NCBI RefSeq assembly: GCF_008087625.1
Contig: NZ_CP042997.1
Location: 4,092,001-4,156,000 of the forward strand
Direction: 5' to 3'
Length of the DNA: 64,000 nt
Origin: Aquisphaera giovannonii
GTDB lineage: Bacteria; Planctomycetota; Planctomycetia; Isosphaerales; Isosphaeraceae
Below the pieces are notes generated by a model. The model was not told the origin of the DNA, searched no databases, and was given only the letters and a program-made list of their open reading frames with translations. This document shows, piece by piece, positions 51,428 to 63,300 of the stretch; the stretch's first letter is position 1; each line of letters opens with the position of its first letter. Position numbers and translations under genes: made by a program.

Positions 51428-53428
51428 TCAGCCGCACAGGCTGTGGCCGTCGCGGCCTAGCTCCAGGTCCGGCCTCGCGGCCCGCTCCACCGCGACGTAG
51501 ACCGACTGGCCCAGCCCCCTCTGGCAGACCTCGTGGAGGGACGGGCGGCACGACAGGAGGTGCTCCACGATGGCGGGATCCCACTGGAGGCCGGCCCCCG
51601 CCCGGAACTCCGCCTCGATCCGCTGCGGGGAGAGGGCCGGCCGGTACCGCCTCAGGGACATCATGGCGTCGAAGGAGTCGGCCGCCGTGATGATCCTCGC
51701 CATCAGCGGGATCGCCTCGCCCGCCAGGCCGTCCGGGTAGCCCTGCCCGTCGTAGCGCTCGTGGTGGTTCCTGACCCCGGGGCGGAGGTAGGACAGGCGC
51801 TTGATGTTGGAGATGATCCTGTCCCCCGTGACCGGATGCTCCTTGATGTGGAGGTACTCCTCGCGGAGCAGCGGGCCGCTCTTGAGGAGGACCGAGTCCC
51901 GGATCCCGATCTTGCCGACGTCGTGCAGCAGGCCCGCCAGGTACAGGTCGCTCAGCTCGCCCCGCGAGAGCCCCATCTCCTCGCCGATTCGCACGCTGAT
52001 GCGGGCGACTCGCTCGCTGTGGCCGCAGGTGTAGGGATCCTTCGCGTCGATGGCGGTGGTCAGGCAGCGGATGACGCCGAAGAGCGTCTGCTTCAGGTGG
52101 TCGTGGACGCTGACGTGCCGGGCGTGCTCGTGCTGGAGCCTCCAGATGACCGAGATGACCTTCAGGTCGGCGGGCTGGAGCGGGCGGGCGACGTTGTAGT
52201 TGAGGGCGAAGACCCAGCGGTTCCGCCTGGGATCGACGGGCGCCACGGCGATGGTATCCGGGATCGGCCCCTCCATGCGGCGCCGCCGCCAGACGACGTC
52301 GGAGCGGCGGGCGATCCCGCCCCCGGGATAGTCCGCGAGCAGCCGCCGGGCGACGTCGCGGCACCACAGCGGGGAGACCTCCAGGCCGCTGAGGATCTGG
52401 GTCACCTCGCCGGAGTCCGACGCGTAGACGAAGGCGACGTCGGCCCCGGTGCCATCGCAGATCGCGCCCAGCGCCACGTCGACGGGCTCCTCGGCGACCC
52501 GGTCCTCCCGGAGCTCGTGGAGGAGGCGGTCCACGACGTCCCAGGCGGTCTCGCGGCACGTCCCCGGCTCGACCGGCAACTCGACGGCCGCCTGGCTTTG
52601 GTCCGCCGGGGCCGAGCCGGGCGGGACGGCCCCGCCGTCCGGCCGCGACGGCCCGGGCCCGGCGGCCGGGCCGGCCGCGTCGTCGCCCTCGGCGGCCTCG
52701 AGGTCGTGGTAGTGGATCACCCGGTTCCGCCCGTCGCGCTTGGCCCGGTAGAGGGCCCGGTCGGACTCGTCCACCAGCTCGTCGGCATCCCGCGTGTCCG
52801 CATCCAGCGTGGCCACGCCGAGGCTGGCGCTGACGGGCCTCAGGGTCCACGGGTATGACTCCAGCGAGGCCCGGACCCGCTCCGCGAACGTGCGGGCCGC
52901 CGGGGCATCGGTGCCCGGCAGAAGGACCGCGAATTCCTCGCCGCCGTAGCGCGCCACCATGTCGCCGGGGCGCGTGGCCTTGACCAGGATCTCGCCGACG
53001 ACGCGCAGGACCAGGTCGCCGGCCGCGTGCCCGAAGACGTCGTTGTACGACTTGAAGTGGTCCACGTCCAGCATCACGGTCGAGAGGGGCCGCCGCCCGA
53101 GCACCGCGGCCTCGAAGGCCAGCTCGATCTCGGTGCAGAAATGGCGGCGGTTGCAGAGTCCGGTCAGCTCGTCGGTGGAGGCGAGCCTGGTCAGCTCGAT
53201 GATGGTCCGCTCCTTCTCGTCCTGCGCCTTCATGAGGCCCGCGATCCGCTCGCGGGCCTGCCGGAGCTCCTCCTGGGCCGAATCCCGATCGGCGGCGGGG
53301 GCCGCGCCCTCGAGGCACGGCGACGCCGATCCCGCCCCCCCCAGGAGCCCCCTGAAATGCTCCCCGCCGCCCCAGCGCGGATTCCCGTCATGGACCAACG
53401 GACCGCCGATCACGCCCTTCGATCGCAT
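51428..53428 (-). CDS. GGDEF and HD-GYP domain cyclic-di-GMP regulator
   Basis: A 666-residue cytosolic protein. A short coiled coil (about 50-85) precedes a GGDEF domain with the active motif RYGGEEF (162-166), the signature of a diguanylate cyclase. A middle GAF-like region (about 290-440) follows. The C-terminal HD-GYP domain has HSERV, LLHDVGKIGI (His502/Asp503) and HHERYDGQGYP, the full signature of a c-di-GMP phosphodiesterase. It may both make and break the messenger. ATG 53428 follows an AGGGGGG sequence by 5 nt; ATG 53452 is an alternative. It is divergent from the kinase gene, with a 534-bp spacer. Confidence 0.93.
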   Translation of the reverse strand: MRSKGVIGGPLVHDGNPRWGGGEHFRGLLGGAGSASPCLEGAAPAADRDSAQEELRQARERIAGLMKAQDEKERTIIELTRLASTDELTGLCNRRHFCTEIELAFEAAVLGRRPLSTVMLDVDHFKSYNDVFGHAAGDLVLRVVGEILVKATRPGDMVARYGGEEFAVLLPGTDAPAARTFAERVRASLESYPWTLRPVSASLGVATLDADTRDADELVDESDRALYRAKRDGRNRVIHYHDLEAAEGDDAAGPAAGPGPSRPDGGAVPPGSAPADQSQAAVELPVEPGTCRETAWDVVDRLLHELREDRVAEEPVDVALGAICDGTGADVAFVYASDSGEVTQILSGLEVSPLWCRDVARRLLADYPGGGIARRSDVVWRRRRMEGPIPDTIAVAPVDPRRNRWVFALNYNVARPLQPADLKVISVIWRLQHEHARHVSVHDHLKQTLFGVIRCLTTAIDAKDPYTCGHSERVARISVRIGEEMGLSRGELSDLYLAGLLHDVGKIGIRDSVLLKSGPLLREEYLHIKEHPVTGDRIISNIKRLSYLRPGVRNHHERYDGQGYPDGLAGEAIPLMARIITAADSFDAMMSLRRYRPALSPQRIEAEFRAGAGLQWDPAIVEHLLSCRPSLHEVCQRGLGQSVYVAVERAARPDLELGRDGHSLCG

Positions 53429-53962
53429 CGCATCCCCCCTGACTCGGACCATCCCGAGAGCGGACCGGCCGGTGCCACGGCAGCCATCGCCCCGGCCCGG
53501 ACGCCGCCGTCCGGCCCCGCGACCCGAGCGGCGGGGATGCCGCCGCGCGAGCCGATCGGGATCCCGATGCCTCGCCCGTGGGTATCCCGCCCCGGCGGAC
53601 GGGCCCGCAGATTCGACGTGCTGCTCTATCTGGAGCTTAGCTCAGCGATCTCGCGCGTCGCGGCGAGGCAACGCCGCCGGGTCGTCGCACGCGGCCCCCT
53701 CCCGGCGTCCGGGTTTCGTGCGTCGCGCGGCCGATCCGCGCACTAGGATTGCGACGGGAAGCCATCCCGCCGCTGCGCAACGCGAAGTCGCGGGGGGGGG
53801 CGGGTCCGCGCGGTCACAGGCGGAGCGAGGCCCGCCCGCGGCACCGGCCCGGGCGAACTCCAGGAAGCACCCGATGCGATCCCGGCGCCGCGACCCATCC
53901 CCCGCGCCGGGCCGCGATCGTGCGCGGGAGCAGGAAGGCCGTCCTAGCCGGATATCGAGCCG
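53429..53962. other. divergent intergenic region, no gene supported
   Basis: A 534-bp spacer between the GGDEF/HD-GYP and Ser/Thr kinase genes. Open frames exist on both strands, but none has a ribosome-binding site and protein-like sequence. It holds a run of nine G (53792-53800), about 160 bp before the kinase start. Promoters of both genes must lie here, but no convincing elements are visible. Confidence 0.45.
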
Positions 53963-56900
53963 ATGGCGGAGAAGACACCGAGAAGACGCTGGTCGATCCA
54001 CCCGCGGGTCGGGTCGCCCGGCGGCTACGCGAGCGCGCCCGACGACGACCTGTCCCAGGCCTTCGAGGTCGACCCGCCGGCACCCGCCGCGCAGCTCACG
54101 CCGCCGGTCGTGACGTCGCCGGACGAGTGCCTCCTCGAGGCGAGCCTGCACGCGGACTTCCGCGTCAGCTCCGGCAGCGGGGCCGACTCCTCCCCGGGCG
54201 GCCGGCCGGCCGCGCCGTCCCGCCGCATGCCGGGGCTGCCGGGGTACGAGCTCCTCTCCGAGCTGGGGAGGGGGGGCATGGGGGTCGTCTACAAGGCCCG
54301 CGAGGTCCGGCTCAACCGGCTCGTGGCGGTCAAGATGATCCTCGCCGGCCACTACTCGGGGGCCGACTCGGTGGCCCGGCTCCTGGCCGAGGCGGAGACG
54401 GTCGCGCGGCTCGACCACCCGAACGTCGTGCAGATCTACGCGATCGGCGACCACGAGGGGCGGCCCTTCGTCGCGCTCGAGTACGTCGGCGGCGGCAGCC
54501 TCGGCTCGATCCTGGGCGGGACGCCCTGGCCCGCGGGGCGGTCGGCGGAGCTGACCGAGACGCTGGCCCGCGCGATCCAGGCGGCCCACGACCGCGCGAT
54601 CGTCCATCGCGACCTGAAGCCGGCCAACATCCTGATGACCCCCGAGGGCATCCCCAAGATCTCCGACTTCGGCCTGGCGAAGACGCTGGACGGGCCCAGC
54701 GACCTGACGGCCGCCGAGTCGATCGTGGGCTCGCCCAGCTACATGGCCCCCGAGCAGGCCGACGGCCGGGCGCGCGAGGCCGGGCCGGCGGCCGACGTGT
54801 ACAGCCTGGGCGCGATCCTCTACGAATTGCTGACCGGCCGGCCCCCCTTCCGCGGCGCGAGCGTCCTCGAGACGCTGGAGATGGTCAAGGGTTCCGACCC
54901 GGTCCCGCCGTCCCGCCTGGTCCCCGGGCTCCCGCGAGACGTCGAGACGATCTGCCTGAAATGCCTCCAGAAGGAGCCGTCCCGGCGGTATGCGACGGCC
55001 GGCGAGCTGGCCGACGACCTGGGCCGCTATCGCCGCGACGAGCCGATCCGAGCTCGCCCCGCCGGCGCCTGGGAGCGGGCCTGGAAGTGGACCCGCCGCA
55101 AGCCGGCCATGGCCGCCCTGGCCCTGGTCAGCGTCGTCGCCGTCGCCGCCGCCGCGGCCGGGGGCCTGGCGTATCGCGAGGAGATCCGCGGGCGTGCGGA
55201 GGCCGCCCGGCACCGCGCCCAGCGGCTCCGGGGCCGGGCGGAGTCCCACCTGGCCCTCGGCCGCGCGGCGAGGGACCGCGGGGACTGGCCGGCCGCGAGG
55301 GCCCAGCTCTCCAGCGCGCTGGCCCTCGTCCAGTCCGAGCCGTCGCTGGCCGAGCTGCTGCCCCCGGCCCAGCGCCTCTTCGACGAGGCCGGCGAGAGGA
55401 TCGCCGAGGCCGGCGACCGCGAGGCCGCGCAGGCCCGGGGCCGGGCGTTGCGCCGCCTGCACGACGAGGCCGTCTTCTACCAGTCCCAGTACACGGGGCT
55501 GGACCCCGACGCGAACCTCGAGTCGGTGCGGAGGGCCGCCCGCCAGGCCCTGGCGCAGCTCTGGCCCCAGGGGCCGCCGTACCTCCCCTCGGCCCTGGAC
55601 TCCTGGCGCGTCGGCGACGACGAGCGGGCGCGGCTCCTCGCGGAGGCCTACGAGGTCCTCCTGCTCCTCGCCGAGGCACTCGGGCAGCCGGCGAGCGGGG
55701 AGGGCCCGGCGGAGCAGGCGAGGCTCGGCCTCGCGGCGCTCGACCAGGCGGCGAGGCTGCGGACGCCCACCCGCGCCTATCACGCCCTCCGGGCCGCCTC
55801 GCTGGAGCGGCTGGGCCTGCGCGACGCCGCCCGCGTCGAGCATCGGCTCGCCCGCGACTCCGGGGCGCCGGCCAGCGCGCAGGACGAGTTCCTCCTGGGC
55901 GAGCAGTCCTACCGGCGGGGGGACTTCCTCCCGGCCGTCGACCACTTCAAGAAGGTCCTCTCCATGGACCCGGGGCACTTCTGGGCCGGCTACCTCATGG
56001 CCCTCTGCTTCCTGAAGACCCACCGCCCCGCCGAGGCCCAGGCCGCCCTGATCGCCTGCCAGGCCCGGCGGCCGGACTTCGTCTGGATCTACCTGCTCAA
56101 GGGCTTCGCCGAGGGGGAGATGCGGGAGTTCGAGCTCGCCGAGGCGGACTTCCGCCGCGCCCAGGAGATCCGCGGCGGCGACGACGCGCGCTATGTCCTC
56201 CTCGTGAACCGGGGGGTCATGCGGCTGCGCAAGAAGGAGGCCGCGGCCGCCATCGAGGACCTCCAGGCCGCCATCGCGCTGAAGCCCGGCGGCTACCAGG
56301 CGTACCTCGACCTGGCCCAGGCCCAGGCCAGGATCGGGCGGGCCGACCAGGCCCTCGCGACGCTCGACCGCGCCATCCGGGCCACGCCCGACGGCGCGGT
56401 GCTCTACCGGGTCCGGGGCCAGATCGAGGGGCAGCTCGGGCGCGACGACGACGCCATGGCCGACTTCGACCGAGCGATCCGCCACACCCCGCCGGATGAC
56501 CCCCAGCTCGCCGAGCCCCTCCTGGAGCGCGGCCGCGTCGCCCATCGGCGAAGGCGGCCGGAGGCGGCGCTCGCCGACTTCGACCGCGCGCTGGCGATCC
56601 GGCCCGACCTGGCGACGGCGCAGCGACTCCGCGGCGCCGTGCTGATGGAGCTGAGGCGATACGACGAGGCGGTCCGCAGCTTCGACGCCTGCCTGGCCAG
56701 GGGCGGGCCCACGGCGAGCCTCTACGAGGCGCGAGGGCTGGCGCAGACCTGGCGAGGGCGATACGACGAAGCGCTCGCCGACTTCTCGCTGGCCGCCCGG
56801 GCCGGCGGCAGGACGGCCTCGCTCTGCGTGAACCGCGGCTGGGCGCACCTGTTCTCGGGCGAGCCCAGGCTGGCGGAGGCGGACTTCGACGAGGCGATCC

Positions 56901-57331
56901 GGCTCGACGCGGGGCACGCCGACGCCCGCTGCGGACGGGGGCTGGCCCGGGCCCAGCTCCGCCGCGGCGGCGAGGCGATCGCCGACGCCCGGGCGGTGCT
57001 CGACTCGGGCCCCGCCGACCCGCGGCTCATCTACAACGCCGTGCGGATCTATTGCCTGGTCGCCGCCGACATCCAGTCCACGCCCGCCCGCATCAGCGAC
57101 CGCGAGTTCCGGATGATGAAGCGATGCCGGGACGAGGCGCTGGCGTGGATGCTCAAGGCGATGGGCCTGATCCCGGCCGGCGAGCGGGGGAGGTTCTGGC
57201 GCGACGTGGTGTCGCGCGACCCCACGCTCGACGCCATCCGCTCCCGTCCCGCCTTCCGGGAGCTCCAGGGGCGCTACGCCCCTCGCGACGGCGAAGCGCC
57301 CCCGGCCGGGGGCGGAGGGCCCCCTCCGTGA
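53963..57331 (+). CDS. Ser/Thr protein kinase (Hanks type) with TM helix and TPR extracellular or periplasmic domain
   Basis: A 1122-residue protein. A disordered leader of about 90 residues precedes the kinase domain (about 95-350): GRGGMGVVY, VAVKMIL with Lys124, HRDLKPANIL with Asp217, DFG with Asp235, and SPSYMAPEQA. A membrane helix lies at about 375-397 (MAALALVSVVAVAAAAAGGL). About 700 residues of TPR follow, strongest in the second half (YLDLAQAQARIGRADQALAT, ADFDRAIRHTPPDDPQ, ADFDRALAIRPDLATAQRL). Such kinases phosphorylate cytosolic proteins under control of the external repeat domain. The stop shares a base with the start of the next gene (TGATG), so the two are translationally coupled. 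The ATG has no strong ribosome-binding site. Confidence 0.92.
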   Translation: MAEKTPRRRWSIHPRVGSPGGYASAPDDDLSQAFEVDPPAPAAQLTPPVVTSPDECLLEASLHADFRVSSGSGADSSPGGRPAAPSRRMPGLPGYELLSELGRGGMGVVYKAREVRLNRLVAVKMILAGHYSGADSVARLLAEAETVARLDHPNVVQIYAIGDHEGRPFVALEYVGGGSLGSILGGTPWPAGRSAELTETLARAIQAAHDRAIVHRDLKPANILMTPEGIPKISDFGLAKTLDGPSDLTAAESIVGSPSYMAPEQADGRAREAGPAADVYSLGAILYELLTGRPPFRGASVLETLEMVKGSDPVPPSRLVPGLPRDVETICLKCLQKEPSRRYATAGELADDLGRYRRDEPIRARPAGAWERAWKWTRRKPAMAALALVSVVAVAAAAAGGLAYREEIRGRAEAARHRAQRLRGRAESHLALGRAARDRGDWPAARAQLSSALALVQSEPSLAELLPPAQRLFDEAGERIAEAGDREAAQARGRALRRLHDEAVFYQSQYTGLDPDANLESVRRAARQALAQLWPQGPPYLPSALDSWRVGDDERARLLAEAYEVLLLLAEALGQPASGEGPAEQARLGLAALDQAARLRTPTRAYHALRAASLERLGLRDAARVEHRLARDSGAPASAQDEFLLGEQSYRRGDFLPAVDHFKKVLSMDPGHFWAGYLMALCFLKTHRPAEAQAALIACQARRPDFVWIYLLKGFAEGEMREFELAEADFRRAQEIRGGDDARYVLLVNRGVMRLRKKEAAAAIEDLQAAIALKPGGYQAYLDLAQAQARIGRADQALATLDRAIRATPDGAVLYRVRGQIEGQLGRDDDAMADFDRAIRHTPPDDPQLAEPLLERGRVAHRRRRPEAALADFDRALAIRPDLATAQRLRGAVLMELRRYDEAVRSFDACLARGGPTASLYEARGLAQTWRGRYDEALADFSLAARAGGRTASLCVNRGWAHLFSGEPRLAEADFDEAIRLDAGHADARCGRGLARAQLRRGGEAIADARAVLDSGPADPRLIYNAVRIYCLVAADIQSTPARISDREFRMMKRCRDEALAWMLKAMGLIPAGERGRFWRDVVSRDPTLDAIRSRPAFRELQGRYAPRDGEAPPAGGGGPPP

Positions 57332-60300
57332 TGCCCGCAACCCCGCCCCCGCCTCAGTCTCAGCCTCCGCCTCCGCCGGGCCGGCCCGATCGGGCCCGGC
57401 CTCGCCCCGCACCCGGACCCGGCCCGGCCCCGCGCCGGCCGCGCCGGAGCCGTCGTCGGCGGCCCTCGCTCGATTACCTGGAGCCGCGCGTGGCCCTCTC
57501 GTGGGGGCCCTGGGCCCCCGGGGCCCCGGACCCGCTGCCGACGGACCCGACGGTCCAGGTGGCCGGCTCCCTGGACCGGGCCCGCGACGCCCAGGCCTAC
57601 CTGTTCACGGTGAGCCAGGACGGGCTCCTCACGGCCGACGTCCATGCGGAGGGGATGGACACGCAGCTCTCCCTGCTCGACCGGGACCGGAACCCGATCA
57701 TCCAGAGCCAGGCCGCGTCGCCTTCGAACCGGGACGACCGGATCAGCCAGCACCTGCCGGCCGGGACCTACTACCTGGACGTCCGCACCACGGACGGCGG
57801 CGCGGGGAACTACACGCTGTCCACGCGCTTCATCGCGACGACGTCCTCCCTCACCTCGCTGCCGGCCGGCTCGGGCCCGGTCGCGATCGAATCCCGCGAC
57901 CTCGACGGCGACGGGTATCCCGACCTGGCCGTGGCCGACAACTACGGCAATGCGGTCCTGGTCTACCTCAACGCGGGGGACGGGAGCTTCCGCCCCGCCG
58001 CGAGCCTCCCGGTCGGGTTCGGCCCGGGGGCCATCGCATCGGCCGACCTGAACCGCGACGGGATCCCCGACCTGGTGACCGCCAACCAGTTCTCGGACGA
58101 CCTGTCGGTGCTGCTGGGCCGGGGGGACGGCACGTTCCAGGACGCGAGGGAGGTCCCCGCGGGCTCCTTCCCCACGGCGATCGCCGCGGCGGACTTCAAC
58201 GGCGATGGCATCCCGGACCTCGCGGTCGCCAACATGGCCGACGACGACGCGTCGATCTTCCTGGGGACGGGGGACGGGGGCTTCCGGCCCGGCCCGACGC
58301 TGGCGACGGGCCGGGCCCCGGACGCGCTCGCGGCCGTCGACTTCGACCGCGACGGCCGCATGGACCTGGTCGTCGCGAACCACGACGGCGGGTACCTCTC
58401 GATCTTCCTCGGCCGCGGCGACGGGACGTTCGCGCCGGGGCGGTCCTGGGCCGCCCCGGGGGCGATCAGCTCGCTGGCGGCGGGGGACTTCAACCGCGAC
58501 GGCATCCCCGACCTCGCCGCGGCCTGCGACGGCTCGGACGGGGTGGCGGTGCTCCTGGGCCGGGGGGACGGCACGTTCCGGGCATCGGACCGGCAGTCGA
58601 CCGGGAGCATCCCCTATGATGTCGTCCCGGCCGACCTGGACCGCGACGGGATCCTCGACCTCTGCACCGCGAATTGCGGCGACGGCACGGTCAGCGTCTT
58701 CCGGGGCCGCGGCGACGGCACCTTCGTCGCGATGGGGAACCTCCGCGTCGGCAACGGCGCCCAGGGCCTGGCGGCGGCGGACCTCTCCGGCGACGGGCGC
58801 GTCGACCTCGCGACCGCCGACCTGATTTCCCGGACGGCCACGGTCCTCGCGGGGAATGGGGACGGGACGTTCCAGGCGGGGGGCCACCCGCCGCGGCCGG
58901 TCAATCCCAGCGCGGTGGTGCGGGCGGATTTCAACGGCGACGGCGTCCCGGACCTGGCCCTCGCCGACGGGTCCCGCGACGCCGTCGAGGTGATGCTCGG
59001 CCGCGGGGACGGCTCGTTCCGCGCCCCGATCTCCGTGGACTGCGGGCGGGGGCCCTTCGACCTGGCCGCGGGAGACCTCGACGGCGACGGCATCCCCGAC
59101 CTCGCGGTCGCGACCTACCTCTCGAACCAGGTCGCGATCCTCCGCGGCCGGGGCGACGGCACGTTCTCCCCGATCGGCCGGATGGCCGCGGGCGACTGGC
59201 CGTGCTACCTGGCCATCGCGGACCTCGACGGGGACGGACGGCCCGACGTGATCGCGGCCAACTGGGCGTCGAACGACCTCTCGGTCTTCCTGGGCCGCGG
59301 CGACGGCACCTTCCGGGACCAGGTCGTCTACGCGACCGGCGCGACGCCCGACGGCGTGCTGGTTGCCGACGTCAACGGCGACGGCCGCCCCGACGTCGTG
59401 ACGCCGAACACAGGCTCCGACGACGTCTCGGTCCTCCTCGGCCGGGGCGACGGGTCGCTCGCGGGCCAGGTCCGCTGGGCCGCGGGGCCGGGCCCCTGGT
59501 CCGTCGCCGCCGGGGATTTCAACGAGGACGGGCGCGTCGACCTCGCCGTCTCCGATTACACGTCCGCGGCGCCGTCGCGCGTCTCGGTCCTCCTCGGCCG
59601 GGGCGACGGGGGCTTCCTGCCCCCGTCCGCCGTCCCCGCCGGGTCGTCGCCCTACCCGATCGCGGTCGGCGACTTCAACCGCGACGGCCACCAGGACCTC
59701 CTGGTGGGCAACGACGGGTCCAACGACCTCTCGCTGCTGCTCGGGCGGGGCGACGGCACCTTCCGGCCCGGGGCCAGGCTCGCCGCCGGCGACGGCCCGG
59801 ACGCGATGGCCACGGGCGACTTCAACGGCGACGGCCTGCTCGACGCGGTCGTCGCGAATTACCGCTCGGGAGACGTCGCGTTCCTGGCGGGCAACGGGGA
59901 CGGCACCTTCCGGAGCCCCACGGTGCAGGGGGTCGGACCCGAGAGGATGCTCATGGCCTCCGCCGACTTCAACGGCGACGGCCTCCTCGACGTGGCCGTC
60001 CTCGACTCCGGCGCCGGGACCGTGACCATCCGCCTGAACCAGGGCGAGGGGGTCTTCCGGGACCTCCCGGCGACGCCGGCGGGCGACGAGCCGTCCGCCA
60101 TCCTGGTCGCGGACCTCAACCGGGACGGGCGGCCCGACCTGGTCGTGGCCGACGCGGGCTCCGGCAATCTGTCGATCCTCCTGGGCCTGGGCGACGGCAC
60201 GTTCGCCTCGGAGCGCCGCGTGGCCGTGGGCCCCCGCCCCACTTCGCTCGTCACCGGCGACTTCGACGGCGCCGGGAGGGTCGAGATCGCCGTCGCCCAC

Positions 60301-63300
60301 GCCGGCACCGACCGCATCACGCTGCTGGGGAGCAACGGCGACGGCACGTTCTTCCCCTGGCGCGAGCTCGTCGTCGGCGCCGAGCCGGTCGCCCTGGTCG
60401 CCGCCGACCTCAACGGGGACGGGGTCCTCGACCTGGCGACCGCGAACCGGTCCTCGGCCGACCTGTCGGTCCTGCTCGGCGACGGCCGGGGCGGGTTCGT
60501 CCAGACCCGGATCGGGCTCCCCGGCGCCGGCCCCACCGGCCTGGTCGCGTTCGGCCAGGGGCCGGGCCGACCCCCGCTGCTCGTGGTCCAGGACGATCCG
60601 GGGCGGCGGGCCTGGACGGTGCAGCTCGCGTTCCAGGGGGGCGGCGTGGTCGGCGACCCCCACTGGTACCCAACGCCGGGCGAGCCCGGCGCCTACGCCC
60701 AGGCGGACTTCAACGGCGACGGCCTGCCGGACCTGATCGGCGGGACGCGGGGCTCCTCGCTGCTGCAACGCTACATCGCGCGGCCGGACGGCCAGACCGT
60801 GACCGAGGAGCCGTTCGACGCCGGGCAGAGCGTCGACGGCCTGCTGGCGGGCGACTTCAACAACGACGGCATCCTGGACCTCGCCGTCGGCTCGCTGGCG
60901 GACGGCACGGTGCGCGTCTGGCTCGGCGTCGGCGACGCGCAATTCGTCGCCCCGGTCTCCGCCTCGCCCACGCAGGGCCGCAAGCTCTGGCTCGGCGACC
61001 TGAACGGGGACGGGGCGGTCGACGCCCTGGAGCTCGACGGCACCGGGCACGCCGCCATGAGACTGGGGCGTGCGGGCTCCCCGGGCCAGTTCGGCGCGCC
61101 CCAGCCGATCACCCCGATCTATCCCGGCGCCGTCCGGGATTTCACGGTGCTCGCCTCGTCGCGGGGGGTCCGGACGGCCATCCTCCCGGTGCAGGGTCCG
61201 GGCCTCGTCGTCGTCACGTGGAACATGGACGGCACCTCGTCGTACGACCTGGTCCCGCTCGACCCCGCGCTGATGGCGTCCCGGGTCATCGCCGGCGACC
61301 TGGATGGGGACGGCCGCGAGGACCTGGTCGTCCTGGCCCGGGCCACCGGGCAGGCGCTGGTGCTCTTCCAGGGGGCGGACGGCCACTTCACCCGCGTCCA
61401 GTGGACGATCGACGTGGGGGCGAGCCCGTCGGACGCCGTCATCGTCCGGGCGCCGGGGGCCGCCTTCCCCGAGATCGTGGTCGCGGACGAGGGGTCCGGC
61501 GACGTGACCGTCGTGAGGTGCCTCGCGCTCCGCGCGTTCGCCCCGCCGGTCCGCCTCTCGGCCGGGCTGAGCCCGGCCGGCCTGTCCTGGGACGGCGGGC
61601 GCTACCAGCGGAGCAGCCCCGACCAGCCGACGACGCTCGTGGCCGGGGACTTCAACGGCGACGGCATCCCCGGGCTGGTCGTCCTCGATCGCGGCTCCAA
61701 CCGGATCTGCATCCTCCCGGGCCTGGACGGGGGGCGGTTCGCCGACCCCACGCTCGAGCAGAGCTACCAGGCCGGATTCGACCCGATCAAGCTCGTCGCC
61801 GGGGCCTTCGACGCCGACGGCGACTCCGACCTCGCGATCCTGAATCGAGGGAGCCGGGACCTGCTCATCCTGCTGAACGACGGCTCGGGCCGCTTCGTGA
61901 CGGGCCAGCGCATCCCCGTGGGCAACCGGCCCAACGACGTGGTCTCCCGGGACATCAACGGCGACGGGAAGCCCGACCTCCTCGTCTCCAACGACTCCGG
62001 CGACCTCCTCATCCTCCTGGGCCGGGGCGACGGGACGTTCGCGCCCTACCAGCGGGCCGACCAGGTGGTCAAGCTCGCGGTCGGCGACATCGACGGCAAC
62101 GGCCGGCCGACCTTCGTCCTGACCAACGAGGCCCGGGACGAGCTGGTCGTCACCACGCCGCAGGCGGGCCAGACCTTCCTCCAGGGGCGCGGCGAGGGCC
62201 TTCTCGCCCCCAGCGACGTCAAGATCGCGGACCTGAACGGGGACGGCCTCTCCGACCTGCTCGTGGCCAACAGCGGCGGCAACGAGCTGCTCATCTACCT
62301 CGGGATCGGCGGGGGCGCCTTCGCGTCGCCGCTGCGCGTCTTCGCGGGGACGAACCCCGTGGAGATCCAGGTCGGCGGCGTGGACGCGCACGGGCGGCGC
62401 GACCTGTTCGTCACCAATTCGGGCTCCAACGACGTCAGCGTCTTCATCACCTACGTCGACGAGGCGGGATTCCAGGTCGAGCAGGGGCCGCGCCTGGCCG
62501 CCGGGCTCTCCCCGGTCTCCACCACCGTGGCCGAGGTCGAGGGCGACGACCGGCCGGACCTCCTGGTCGTCAACCAGGGCGGCGACGCGGTGAGCCTGCT
62601 GCTCGGGGAGGGGGGCGGTTTCTTCACCGACAAGGCGGCCCGCGTGTACCCCAGCGGCGAGGGGCCGATCCGCGCCTACGTGGGGCAGTTCGTCGGCGGC
62701 CCCGGGAACGACCTGGTGATCGTGAACTCCGTCTCCAGCACCCTGACGGTCTACTCGGACTTCCTGAGTCCCGGGGCCGAGCCCATCACCGTCCCCACCG
62801 GAGGGCTCGATCCGATCGCGGCCGTCGCGGGCGATTACAACGGGGACGGCTTCCTGGACCTGGTGGTCGCGAACAACGGGGACTCCCGGATCTCGCTCCT
62901 GAACGGCGGTGCGTCCGGCATCGCCCTCGCCGACTCGTTCGTCCTGGGGGCTTCCGGGCGTCCCACCGGCGTCGTGGTCGGCGGGAAGGGCGGGGACTTC
63001 CGGTTCTACGTGAGCACCGAGGGGAGCAACTCGGTGCTGGACGTGACGTACCTGCTGGAGCTGCACGCGCCGGCCCCCTCGCAGAGCGCCTGGGCGGCGG
63101 TGCAGGCCCCGGGCGGGGAACGGCCGGTCGCCTCCATCGAATCCGCGCCGGCCGTCTGGTCGATCGGGTCCGGGGCCAATCCCGCGAGCCCCTCGACGTC
63201 GCAGTCCCTGGCGGCCATCATCCTGGCCGGCACGCCCGGGCCCTCGTGGGCGGCCGGCTCGTTCCTCGCCGGCCTCATCGGGACGCTCCAGGTGCTACCG

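Noticed and set aside
53792-53800. Run of nine G as a phase-variable switch for the kinase gene
   Set aside because: It lies about 160 bp before the start codon and outside any visible promoter spacer, and no evidence of variation can be seen from one sequence.
57274-63066. A 1930-codon open frame on the minus strand opposite the FG-GAP protein, and a 1256-codon frame opposite the kinase
   Set aside because: Both mirror the repeat period of the sense genes, are low-complexity (Arg, Val, Asp, Gly) and have no ribosome-binding site or known domain.
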